A program made the translations under genes and the position numbers. Under the pieces are notes generated by a model. It was not told the DNA's origin. It did no database searches and saw only the letters and a list, made by a program, of their open reading frames with translations. Below, in pieces: positions 12,281 through 22,036 of a stretch of DNA of 64,000 nt (position 1 is its first letter; each line of letters opens with the position of its first letter). The stretch spans positions 54,799,136-54,863,135 of the forward strand of contig JASEVX010000013.1 in assembly GCA_031761405.1 (NCBI GenBank), written 5' to 3'. The DNA comes from Serripes groenlandicus. Taxonomy: Eukaryota > Mollusca > Bivalvia > Cardiida > Cardiidae.

Positions 12281-12814
12281 ATGTTTCAGCCTTTTACCAC
12301 ATACCTTATGGCCAGTGTCTTCTTTCGGTCTACAATTCCTTGTAAAAGAGTCGACATTTTACGACATGCTTTGTCTGACAAGTCTGCGCCCTACGGTGAA
12401 TGTGTAGTTTGGACTGGTCCCACTGACAAATATGGCTATGGTATTCACCGGGTCATTGTTGGTGGTAAACGGTTGAAATTACTTGTTCATCGCCTAGCAT
12501 ATTTCATTGAGAAGAGTCCAATTGAACTTAGCCCATGCATTCATGTCTCTCATTTGTGCCATAATAAACTGTGCATTAATCTTGTTCATCTATCCTATGA
12601 AAGCAACTCTGTCAACAATGCCAGAAAAGTATGTCAGGCTAATGGGGAATGCACTGGCCATAGAGGATTCAGAAGGTGTATTTTCTGCGGAGAAACGGTA
12701 AAGAATTGTTATGTTGGGTTGATTCGTTGTTGTTGTTTGTTAATGCTGGTTACTGCTGATGAAACTGCTGTTAAAATTTCATTTTCAAATTTGTTTTATG
12801 ATGACAAGCCATAG
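12281..12814 (+). CDS. His-Me finger (His-Cys box) endonuclease, module copy 1
   Basis: A 177-residue frame. The ATG at 12281 is chosen because it is the start shared with copy 2; the frame is open further upstream only through the nested insertion and without an ATG. Residues 89-136 match the zinc-binding endonuclease family that includes I-PpoI. H91, C93, C98 and H103 have the spacing of I-PpoI H98, C100, C105 and H110, and N112 sits 21 residues after H91 like I-PpoI N119. A second cluster C118, C124, H127, C133 resembles the second zinc site. Upstream is VVWTGPTDKYGYG, common in this family, preceded by C41, a likely fourth zinc ligand. V102 replaces an aspartate present in copy 2. The tail after residue 138 (LIRCCCLLMLV) is unusual and may be intron: the sequence after ACG is GTAAAG. 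The predicted role is metal-dependent DNA cleavage, inferred from the motif only. Confidence 0.8.
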   Translation: MFQPFTTYLMASVFFRSTIPCKRVDILRHALSDKSAPYGECVVWTGPTDKYGYGIHRVIVGGKRLKLLVHRLAYFIEKSPIELSPCIHVSHLCHNKLCINLVHLSYESNSVNNARKVCQANGECTGHRGFRRCIFCGETVKNCYVGLIRCCCLLMLVTADETAVKISFSNLFYDDKP

Positions 12815-14692
12815 TTGTGTTCTTGAGCTGTGGATGAGCCTGCTTTTTCCACACTGTATAGAGAATTTGTAAATAAGGACCTGTAGGACTTTCGTTTTCG
12901 CAAATAATATCTTCTCTGTTTAAATTCGGCTGTTGTCTTTCTTTTGGAATGGTATTTACTTAGTCGGTCTTTAGACTGTAATTGCACATACAACATTGAG
13001 TTTTGGCTGACTTTGATGCCGGCAGCTTCTGCTAATGGTATGGTAGATTTACTGGATCCCAGTGTTGCGGAATGCACTGCAGAATGACAAAGTCCAGGAA
13101 AGTTGCGACTCCAACTGATTGACTTTGGCGCGAGTCTATAAATTTGAGGATGCAGGCTCTCACACATGTTCGTATTGAACAGTTTGCACACGCTTTTCAG
13201 GCCTTCCTCATCAAATATTTTATTTATTTTGTTTTGAACTGTGTCCAGGTCATTCCTGTTTAGTTCTAAGTGTACTCCATATGGCAGTGAGGTTGTAGTG
13301 TACGTTCTAAGATGTACTTTGCAGACAAGGGAATTTTCCCGACAACTGTGGTGATCACCCGCTAAGCAACATGCTATGATTTGTATTGCTGCAGCGCTGG
13401 AACGCGTAAATTCATGGTCACTTTTCTTCAATGCCCGGGAATTCCTAAGCTCCATCCTAATTCGGGCTCGCACGCACTGTGACAATTGCTGTCGATACGC
13501 ACGTTTGTCGTATGTGCTAGGTATGCTTTTCAGTGTGAGATTTCGGACATGTTTCTCTAATGTTCTCACTCTGTGTATGAAGCACTTATAATGAGAAATT
13601 CTTGTGTGATTTTCTGTGTTGAAATCTCTAAGTGCCTTTGATAGCTGTGTGCTAGCATCTGTTGTGACAGAATTGATGGTTATATGACCGGCATCTTTCA
13701 CACTATCAAGAGTGTCGTGTAAGAGTGAACATTCATTTGAGGCAATAGATTTGTCGGAGCAGTATGTTTTTGTGAACTTTGCGCCCGTGTGATTACAGTC
13801 TCTCAATTTACAGTGCTTATTTGCTATTGCGGCTGCAACTGGCCGTTTTTGACAGGTTGAGTGATCTATAATTACGCCAAAACTCTGTTCCGCCTTCTCA
13901 CTTCCACCCCGAGGCCGCCTGGAGTACGAAACATCAAACTGCGTGTGAATGGCTGCAGTTTTCTCTGGTAACAGTGATGTTATTTTTTTTAAGTATTGCT
14001 GATTTGCTATCATTTGCCTCTCATTTAGGTCAGACATTTTATCACAGAGTGAGTTGAACTTCCTTTGAAGAACTGTGAGGCTGGGCGCTTTAATGTCTAA
14101 ACATGCCAATACTGTGTGTACGTCTGTTAGCCCCATCTTAGTTTTAACAGCCGGAATCACTGCCATTTCATTAAGTGCACCTGCATGATGTCCTGAATCC
14201 TTTTTCACTGTATGTGACATCTGATGAGGTTTTACATCCAGGCGACAAGTGCTACACTTTACACTCACTGAAACACACAGCCCAATCCTATTTACAATTT
14301 CCGCTTTGGCCCTGGCATTTTCACACGTAAATCCATGGACATGGTTGATCAACTCTGTCATTTTTCCCATATTCACTTTAATGTTCTCGTTAGTATGTTG
14401 AAGTTCGTTGCATTTCTCCGTTACGGGTTTTGGTCGAAGGGTGTATGGAAGAGGGGAGGAAGAAAAAGAAGAAGAATAAGAAGAATAAGACGACGAGGAC
14501 AACTCAGAGGCTGTCAACACATCCATTGCCACCATACTGTCAAGACGGGTGATAGTAGACGGTGCAGAATGAGATTCTGTCAAAACAGGCGTCGAGGGTG
14601 CCCTCTGTGCTGTTTTGTTCAACGCTTTTCTTGGCTTTCTTCTTGCTGGAAGTACTACTGCTAACAAAACTTTTTCTGTATATTCCAGACAT
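12796..14692 (-). pseudogene. Mutator-like DDE transposase, module copy 1 (frameshifted near N terminus)
   Basis: From about codon 25 to the stop at 12796 the frame is open for some 600 codons. Candidate catalytic residues lie in the right order: D in FDVSYSRRP (13934-13936), D in TTDAS (13657-13659) and E in NMCESLHPQ (13159-13161). Between the last two is CFIHRV, the C..H element, and GDHHSC precedes the E region; both are typical of Mutator-like transposases of animals. The ATG at 14690-14692 is chosen because copy 2 starts there with a basic segment (KKATQFKKGGKAWNK). Here about 17 nt are missing near 14630, so this start is out of frame with the rest. An accidental open frame continues upstream to 14889 without that basic start. 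The gene converges on the endonuclease and overlaps it by 19 bp (12796-12814). Confidence 0.8.
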
Positions 14693-15485
14693 GTTTTCTC
14701 TTTTGAATCACTTATTAATCCTTTTAAACCTCTATCCTTGGCTAATTCACTACTAAAAGTGAACATTCTGGCTGGTCTGTGTCTTTTCTTGATAGAAAAC
14801 ATGATCAGGTGACCAATTAGGGGCTGTAAATATGTGGTTTTATCTGCTGAAGCATCAGATTTCAAAAATAAACAGTCCAGGTAATTCACATTTGGATACT
14901 AAGGGGGAAATGAAATGTTTGCAAACTATGACTGCATGGATTGTTTCCCTTGCATTATATAGAATACCTTGTGAAAGGGTAAATTGACTCAGAAATTATC
15001 TGAAAGCTATTTTGTTTTACATAAAGTGAGCTTGTTTTAATCCTAGTTGACTATGTATGTATTTTTCTGTTCATCAGCAGGTCTTTCAGGGTAAAATATT
15101 GAAAATAACTTTGAAAAATCTACTGAAAATGCACATTGAAAGGATAGAAGAGTGGAGAATTTTGGAACAAATAGCTTATAGGTTAAAATCATGGCATGCA
15201 TTCTGTGCAATACCAGCTCTGAGAGCACAGATGTATAAGAAAATGTAATCAAAAGTGTTACTGAACTCATACCGGAACAGTTTATCCATTTCTTGCAGTT
15301 GGGGAATAATGATAAAAAATTGTCAAAAACTGGAATAAAATGTGTGAATTTAGTGAAGGGTTTGAAATCGTTGAAAACAAATTTCTGCGCCTTCAGCATA
15401 CTGAAAATGGTTGAAATCATTTTATATTAGTGTGTTTTATTGATATACAGTGTCTTTTGCATATCACATGCACATTAAATTTCCC

Positions 15486-15503
15486 TTAAGGGGTCATATA
15501 ACA
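15486..15503 (+). repeat. right 18-bp direct repeat flanking module copy 1
   Basis: Exact copy of 11679-11696. In module copy 2 the corresponding right end reads TTAAGGGAAAC, so only the first seven bases are shared there. Confidence 0.8.
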
Positions 15504-16114
15504 CTTGGAGTCGGAATATTCGTGTTATGGCCAGGGTCTAAAATAGAAATAAGGTATTTTTTTAAGGTTATAAATGTAAACATTAGACGTAAAGCATGAG
15601 TTTGAATTTTGCTATCTGACCCTTTCCTCTTTGAGTCTACTTGTGTATGGCCAGAAGTGCGAATCTATACCTTGTGAGCTAGGAGCATTCTGTTGCATGT
15701 AAACAAAGGTACCATTTTTCAGTTGAAAAGTGTGCACAAAGGAGCTGGTAACGTGGTATTTCCTTAGGCATCCTCAGATAGCATACAGGTTTTGGTCCCA
15801 TAGTAGCTGATGATTTTTAACCCTAACCCCTGCGAATTTTTGTTGTAATTTTTCGATTTAAGGGTCAAAATGGTTTTTTTCTGCATTTTTTGGCGACCTT
15901 GCAAGTCGTTTAAAAGTGCTATAAATTTCCAAAATCCAGAGTGATACATTGATTTACTGTTATTTTCTAATAATTCTGACATCCTTTGTTGCAACAAAAT
16001 GGTTTATTTTATATCAGTGATTCTGTGCCAGCTGTTTTTGGGTTAACAGAGAAGAGGGTTGAGCGTTTACGGGAAGATTGACTTTTTACTGTGTATTGCC
16101 ACCTTAATTAATTA
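15504..16114. other. spacer between module copies
   Basis: About 610 bp with no equivalent after copy 2. No gene recognised; a 77-codon - strand frame near 15764-15997 has no visible domain. Confidence 0.5.
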
Positions 16115-16392
16115 AAGGTACCTTTGTGGTTTGACATTTTCTTGAATTTGCACCCAAAACACCCTAATTTAAGAAATTACAGCCTTTTCTGATCACATAA
16201 TGTTGATTGTGTTGCTCTAAGGCTCTTATTTGTTATGAAAACATGCATATGAACATGTGAGATAATCCAAACATCACACAAAGTGCAGATTTCTAAGGAA
16301 ACTCATGCATTTAAAGCAGTCTTTTGTTATGATTTTTGGGGTGAAATTACAGGTTCTTTGTATCAAATGAATGACTTTTTGTATAATTTCTG

Positions 16393-16926
16393 ATGTTTCA
16401 GCCTTTTACCACATACCTTATGGCCAGTGTCTTCTTTCGGTCTACAATTCCTTGTGGAAGAGTCGACATTTTACGACATGCTTTGTCTGACAAGTCTGCG
16501 CCCTACGGTGAATATGTAGTTTGGACTGGTCCCACTGACAAATATGGCTATGGTATTCACCGGGTCATTGTTGGTGGTAAACGGTTGAAATTACTTGTTC
16601 ATCGCCTAGCATATTTCATTGAGAAGAGTCCAATTGAACTTAGCCCATGCATTCATGTCTCTCATTTGTGCCATAATAAACTGTGCATTAATCTTGATCA
16701 TCTATCATATGAAAGCAACTCTGTCAACAATGCCAGAAAAGTATGTCAGGCTAATGGGGAATGCACTGGCCATAGAGGATTCAGAAGGTGTATTTTCTGC
16801 GGAGAAACGGTAAATAATTGTTATGTTGGGTTGATTCGTTGTTGTTGTTTGTTACTGCTGGTTACTGCTGATGAAACTGCTGTTAAAATTTCATTTTCAA
16901 ATTTGTTTTATGATGACAGGCCATAG
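16393..16926 (+). CDS. His-Me finger (His-Cys box) endonuclease, module copy 2
   Basis: 177 residues, ATG start, same length as copy 1 and collinear throughout. It keeps H91, C93, C98, H103, N112, C118, C124, H127 and C133, and has D102 where copy 1 has V. Position 41 is tyrosine (TAT) instead of the cysteine (TGT) seen in copy 1, so the probable fourth zinc ligand is lost; the product may be inactive or unstable. ATG lies in TTTCTGATGTTTCAGCC, which also resembles a 3' splice site, so the true gene could have an upstream exon. Its 3' end overlaps the converging transposase frame by 19 bp (16908-16926), as in copy 1. Confidence 0.8.
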   Translation: MFQPFTTYLMASVFFRSTIPCGRVDILRHALSDKSAPYGEYVVWTGPTDKYGYGIHRVIVGGKRLKLLVHRLAYFIEKSPIELSPCIHVSHLCHNKLCINLDHLSYESNSVNNARKVCQANGECTGHRGFRRCIFCGETVNNCYVGLIRCCCLLLLVTADETAVKISFSNLFYDDRP

Positions 16927-18814
16927 TTGTGTTCTTGAGCTGTGGATGAGCCTGCTTTTTCCACACTGTATAGAGAATTTGTAAATAAGGACCTGTAGGA
17001 CTTTCGTTTTCGCAAATAATATCTTCTCTGTTTAAATTCGGCTGTTGTCTTTCTTTTGGAATGGTATTTACTTAGTCGGTCTTTAGACTGTAACTGCACA
17101 TACAACATTGAGTTTTGGCTGTCTTTGATGCCGGCAGCTTCTGCTAATTGTATGGCAGATTTACTGGATCCCAGTGTTGCGGAATGCACTGCAGAATGAC
17201 AAAGTCCAGGGAAGTTGCGACTCTAACTGATTGACTTTGGCGCGAGTCTATAAACTTGAGAATGCAGGCTCTCACACATGTTCGTATTGAACAGTTTGCA
17301 CATGCTTTTCAGGCCTTCCTCATCAAATATTTTATTTATTTTGTTTTGAACTGTGTCCAGGTCATTCCTGTTTAGTTCTAAGTGTACTCCATATGGCAGT
17401 GAGGTTGTAGTGTACGTTCTAAGATGGCCTTTGCAGACAAGGGAATTTTCCCGACAACTGTGGTGATCACCCGCTAAGCAACATGCTATGATTTTTATTG
17501 CTGCAGCGCTGGAACGCGTAAATTCATGGTCACTTTTCTTCAATGCCCGGGAATTCCTAAGCTCCATCCTAATTCGGGCTCGCACGCACTGTGACAATTG
17601 CTGTCGATACGCACGTTTTTCGTATGTGCTAGGTATGCTTTTCAGTGTGAGATTTCGGACATGTTTCTCTAATGTTCTCACTCTGTGTATGAAGCACTTA
17701 TAATGAGAAATTCTTGTGTGATTTTCTGTGTTGAAATCTCTAAGTGCCTTTGATAGCTGTGTGCTAGCATCTGTTGTGACAGAATTGATGGTTATATGAC
17801 CGGCATCTTTCACACTATCAAGAGTGTCGTGTAAGAGTGAACGTTCACTTGAGGCAATAGATTTGTCGGAGCAGTATGTTTTTGTGCACTTTGCGCCCGT
17901 GTGATTACAGTCTCTCAATGTACAGTGCTTATTGGCTATTGCGGCTGCAACTGGCCGTTTTTGACAGGTTGAGTGATCTATAATTACGCCAAAACTCTGT
18001 TCCGCCTTCTTACTTCCACCCTGAGGCCGCCTGGAGTACGAAACATCAAACTGCGTGTGAATGGCTGCAGTTTTTTCTGGTAACAGTGATGTTATTTTTT
18101 TAAGTATTGCTGATTTGCTATCATTTGCCTCTCATTTAGGTCAGACATTTTATCACAGAGTGAGTTGAACTTCCTTTGAAGAACTGTGAGGCTGGGCGCT
18201 TTAATGTCTAAACGTGCCAATACTGTGTGTACGTCTGTTTGCCCCATCTTAGTTTCAACAGCCGGAATCACTGCCAGTTCATTAAGTGCACCTGCATGAT
18301 GTCCTGAATCCTTTTTCACTGTATGTGACATCTGATGAGGTTTTACATCCAGGCGACAAGTGCTACACTTTACACTCACTGAAACACACAGCCCAATCCT
18401 ATTTACAATTTCCGCTTTGGCCCTGGCATTTTCACACGTAAATCCATGGACATGGTTGATCAACTCTGTCATTTTTCCCATATTCACTATAATGTTCTCG
18501 TTAGTATGTTGAAGTTCGTTGCATTTCTCCGTTACGGGTTTTGGTCGAAGGGTGTATGGAAGAGGGGAGGAAGAAAAAAAAGAAGAAGAATAAGACGACG
18601 AGGACAACTCAGAGGCTGTCAACACATCCATTGCCACCATACTGTCAAGACGGGTGATAGTAGACGGTGCAGAATGAGATTCTGTCAAAACAGGCGTCGA
18701 GGGTGCCCTCTGTGCTGTTTTGTTCCACGCTTTTCCACCTTTTTTGAATTGGGTGGCTTTCTTCTTGCTGGAATTACTACTGCTAACAAAACCTTTTCTG
18801 TATATTCCAGACAT
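16908..18814 (-). pseudogene. Mutator-like DDE transposase, module copy 2 (frameshift and stop)
   Basis: Starts with ATG at 18814 in MSGIYRKGF, followed by a lysine-rich stretch that looks like a real N terminus. Frame 1 runs to 18092, where a run of seven T (eight in copy 1) shifts the frame. The next frame carries the first D motif, TTDAS and CESLH, then meets TAG at about 17223-17225 where copy 1 has a tryptophan codon. The remaining 93 codons (17189 to 16908) match copy 1. Total span is about 635 codons. Two independent lesions here and one different lesion in copy 1 mean neither copy can make a complete enzyme. Confidence 0.8.
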
Positions 18815-19604
18815 GTTTTCTCTTTTGAATCACTTATTAATCCTTTTAAACCTCTATCCTTGGCTAATTCACTACTAAAAGTGAACATTCTGGCTGGTCT
18901 GTGTCTTTTCTTGATAGAAAACATGATAAGGTGACCAATTAGGGGCTGTAAATATGTGGTTTTATCTGCTGAAGCATCAGATTTCATAAATAAACAGTCC
19001 AGGTAATTCACATTTGGATACTAAGGGGGAAATGAAATGTTTGCAAACTATGACTGCATGGACTGTTTCCCTTGCATTATATAGAATACCTTGTGAAAGG
19101 GTTAAATTGACTCAGAAATTATCTGAAAGCTATTTTTTTTTACACAAAGTGAGCTTGTTTTAATTCTAGTTGACTATGTATGTCTTTTTCTGTTCATCAG
19201 CAGGTCTTTCAGGGTGAAATATTGAAAATAACTTTGAAAGGATAGAACAGTGAAGAATTTTGAAACAAATATGTTATAGGTTAAAATCATGGCATGCATT
19301 CAGTGCAATACCAGCTCTGAGAGCACAGATGTATAAGAAAATGTGATCAAAAGTGTTTCTGCTAAATGATAAAAAATTGCCAAAAACTGGGATAAAATGT
19401 GTGAATTTAGTGAAGGGTTTGAAATCGTTTAAAACAAATTTCTGCGCCTTCAGCATACTGAAAATGGTTGAAATCATTTTATATTAGTGTGTTTTATTGA
19501 TATACAGTGTCTTTTGCCTATCACATGCACATTAAATTTCCCTTAAGGGAAACTTGTTAAAAGTTGACCTCGACTTGAGAATTAAATTTACATACTGCCT
19601 CATT

Positions 19605-19857
19605 GTTACAGTGGTTGATCGTCCTCCTCGGGCGTGATGAGTCACGGGTTTGATCCCAGACCGGGTCATTCAAAACACTGACTCGTTTGTGTTATACCTA
19701 ACGGACCAGTAGAACTGGTAACTTACCCAGACCGGGTCATTCAAAACACCGACTCATTTGTGTTATACCTAACGGACCAGTAGAACTGGTAACTTACCCA
19801 GAAAATGCCGTGATATCACTAATAGGGATGTTAGCGGCGTAAAAAAGTAAAAGGTTT
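19605..19857 (+). mobile_element. tRNA-derived SINE with internal 71-bp duplication
   Basis: A GTGGTTGATCG and GGGTTTGATCCC pair acts as A-like and B-like boxes. The body CCCAGACCGGGTCATTCAAA starts at 19655 and again at 19726, with the next repeat boundary at 19797, so 71 bp are duplicated. The tail CCGTGATATCACTAAT...GGCGTAAAAAAG matches the other SINE tails here. Confidence 0.75.
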
Positions 19858-20021
19858 TTATCTGTGGACGTTATATATATAATTCAACATGTGAGACATT
19901 TCAAAAACAAACTAGATAAATCAATTATGGTCAATAGAACACAATACTGCTGTAACATTATATGCAAATAATAATTTTTGCTGCGTGATTGATTTGACTT
20001 TTAGCATAAGCACTCCTTATA

Positions 20022-20287
20022 TGAGCCGTCCCGCGAAAAAAAAACATCAGTATGGCCTCTGCGTTATGTATCGACCTAGATCAGCCTGCACAGTCCGCCC
20101 AGACTGATCCGGGCCGAGACATTCCGTCTCAGGGAGATAGAGTTATAGAGTAATGATTCCTGAAACAGAAAATCCACAGGAGGCAAAACATTTTCTATCC
20201 GGGTAAGCCTGCCCGGCATGCTTAGGCTGATCCGGGTCGATACTTTACGCAGAGTACACAATGTAGCTTTTCTCGGGGGACGGCACA
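20022..20287 (+). mobile_element. foldback MITE, family 1
   Basis: Starts TGAGCCGTCCCGCGAAAA and ends TTTCTCGGGGGACGGCAC; both ends are inverted copies. One of the more complete members in the window. Confidence 0.9.
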
Positions 20288-20660
20288 ATTATAATGTTAT
20301 TGGTTTCAGGGCAATTTAAACTTAATCGCATTGAAACCAGACCGTCATACTTCCTTGTACGTATATTGGAACGGACGACACCGCTCAAATTGACCCTATA
20401 CATTTAAATATTCTAAACAATCGGAACACTCGGCAATCACCGCTTCCCTACCTCGTTTATTTATATGGATTATCTCCCTTGTTGATGCCTAGCAATTTTG
20501 TAGACGTCAAATGGGTCAATGACAAACATGAGCATCTTTCAGAACTATAATGTACAAGTAAAGGTATATTCGGAGGGTTTTTCAGACTTTTCAAATATAA
20601 ATGAAAACGATTTTGTTTATCATTTTTTTCAATCAGTGGTAGAGTCCATTACAAGTATTT

Positions 20661-20886
20661 AACCCTTTACAACCTATAGCCGCATTTTGACGCATCTGCA
20701 GCAGACGACTTTTGAAAACATTGCGACAATAGGTGAAATTGCTCATAATGAGCAATTTCAACTTTAGTCACAATGTTTTCAGCTCTATTTAAAAATTCGA
20801 CTCTCAATTATGGACATGTTTCACCTTTTTGTCCAGATGTATTCAAAGTCGTCTGCTGCAGATTTGTTGTATGTGGGAGAGGGTTG
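20661..20886. mobile_element. foldback MITE, family 2
   Basis: AACCCTTTAC at the left, GAGAGGGTTGAA at the right, GCAGCAGACGACTTTTG and CAAAGTCGTCTGCTGC as subterminal inverted repeats, inner hairpin GAAATTGCTCATAATGAGCA. Confidence 0.9.
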
Positions 20887-20900
20887 AATACACATGGTAG

Positions 20901-21180
20901 CAATGACCTCTCTCATTAGCGCTCATGATTGCGGGGATAGCATTACGACTGATGCACAATGACCTCTCTCATTAGCGCTCATGATTGCGGGGATAGCATT
21001 ACGACTGATGCACAATGACCTCTCTCATTAGCGCTCATGATTGCGGGGATAGCATTACGACTGATGCACAACGACCTCCCTCATTAGCGCTCATGATTGC
21101 GGGGATAGCATTACGACTGATGCACAATGACCTCTCTCATTAGCGCTCATGATTGCGGGGATAGCATTACGACTGATGCA
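20901..21180. repeat. 56-bp tandem repeat, 5 copies
   Basis: CAATGACCTCTCTCATTAGC recurs every 56 bp (20901, 20957, 21013 and on). Copies are almost identical. The last copy runs directly into a SINE-like body and tail (21181-21248), so the array appears to be an amplified SINE head. Confidence 0.95.
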
Positions 21181-21248
21181 TCCATGTCAGGATAGATAAT
21201 ACCGGTGTAGTTTTGTTAAATTACCCAGGAAACGCCGCGATATAACTT
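21181..21248 (+). mobile_element. SINE 3' part with truncated tail
   Basis: Contains TACCCAGGAAACGCCGCGATATAACTTAAA, shortened here as the motif CCGCGATATAACTTAAA, which resembles the common tail. It stops at the start of a family 1 MITE. Confidence 0.55.
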
Positions 21249-21391
21249 AAATGAGACGTCCCGCGAGAAAACCAACATTGTGGACTCTGTGTAAAGTACC
21301 GAACCGGATCAACCAGATAGACATTGTTCGCCTCCTGTGGATTTTCTGTTTCATGAATCATTACTCTATACCTCTTTCGCCCTGAGACGGA
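21249..21391 (-). mobile_element. family 1 MITE fragment, reverse orientation
   Basis: GAGACGTCCCGCGAGAAAAC at the left and CTGAGACGGAATGTG at the right. Internal deletion and truncation at 21391, where a half family 2 MITE follows. Confidence 0.75.
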
Positions 21392-21470
21392 ATGTGTAAT
21401 TTCTTCCTTTGCCGCAATGTTTTCAAGAGGTGGCTGCTGCAGAGGCGTCAAAAAGCATCTGTATGATTGA
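21392..21470. mobile_element. family 2 MITE half element
   Basis: AATTTCTTCCTTTGCCGCAA then GGCTGCTGCAGAGGCGTC, ending GATTGAAAGGATTA. Only the right half is present. Confidence 0.65.
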
Positions 21471-21499
21471 AAGGATTACAGTCTTGCATTACAGGATGC

Positions 21500-21690
21500 G
21501 CGAATACCTTTCCAACACATAGTATATCTGCAGCAGACGACTTTGAAAACACCGTGGCAAAATATATTTATTTGTAGAGTTGAAAATATTATGCCAACAT
21601 GAGAAATTGGTCATAATGAGCAATGTTTTCTTTTGCCACAATTTCTTTCAAAAGTCATGTGATGCAAATGCTTCTGCAAGTAGGAAAGGG
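21500..21690. mobile_element. family 2 MITE, degraded
   Basis: ATCTGCAGCAGACGACTTTG near the left and TTTTGCCACAATTTCTTTC in the right half; ends TAGGAAAGGGAC. Confidence 0.7.
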
Positions 21691-21726
21691 ACAATGTCGC
21701 ATACAGTAATATAAAAGGTTAAGAAA

Positions 21727-21936
21727 AATGACCTCTGCGTAATGTATCGACCCATATCAGTCCGCGCAGACTGATCCGGGTCGACACATTCCGTCTCAAG
21801 GGGATAGAGGTATAGAGTAATAATTCCTGAAACAGGAAATCAACAGGAGGCGAAAAGTGTCTATCCGGGTAAGCTTGCGCAGCATGCTTAGGCTGATCGG
21901 AGTCTACAATGTTGGTTTTCTAGCGGGAAGGCTCAA
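21727..21936 (+). mobile_element. family 1 MITE, 5' truncated
   Basis: Starts inside the left end at AATGACCTCTGCGTAATG; right end TTGGTTTTCTAGCGGGAAGG is kept. Confidence 0.8.
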
Positions 21937-22036
21937 ATCACTTGTTATTGATAATAATGTACAGGAAACGTAGGCTTGATACGATAACGTCGTCTGTCTG
22001 CTCTGGTTTGTAGAATCTACATCATTAGTACGAAAC

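Larger units (their letters stand above)
11697..15485. mobile_element. endonuclease + Mutator-like transposase module, copy 1
   Basis: Unit shared with 16115-19548 in the same orientation, by eye well over 90% identical across most of its length. The shared part starts at AAGGTAC and ends at ATTTCCCTTAAGG. Order: about 290 bp of non-coding left sequence, a + frame for a His-Me finger endonuclease, a - frame for a DDE transposase ending in the first frame's 3' end, then about 600 bp of right non-coding sequence. Copy 1 also contains a foreign insertion at 11964-12243. I found no convincing terminal inverted repeats. Two converging genes recall the plant MuDR layout (mudrA/mudrB), but the second gene here is unrelated to mudrB. 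Confidence 0.85.
16115..19548. mobile_element. endonuclease + Mutator-like transposase module, copy 2
   Basis: Same order and orientation as copy 1 without the nested insertion, so it shows the original left region: TTTGTATAATTTCTGATGTTTCAGCC leads directly into the endonuclease start in shortened form. The right part is about 80 bp shorter than in copy 1 around 19240-19370. Left flank is CCTTAATTAATT and right flank AAACTTGTTAAAAG; no direct repeat flanks this copy. Confidence 0.85.

Noticed and set aside
13376..13591. + strand frames opposite the transposase (also 14335-14812, 17488-17703 and 18446-18934)
   Set aside because: Antisense shadows of the transposase, without domains.
14692..14889. 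N-terminal extension of the copy 1 transposase frame
   Set aside because: Copy 2 shows that the real start is in another frame; the extension is open only because of the deletion, and its first codon is GTG.
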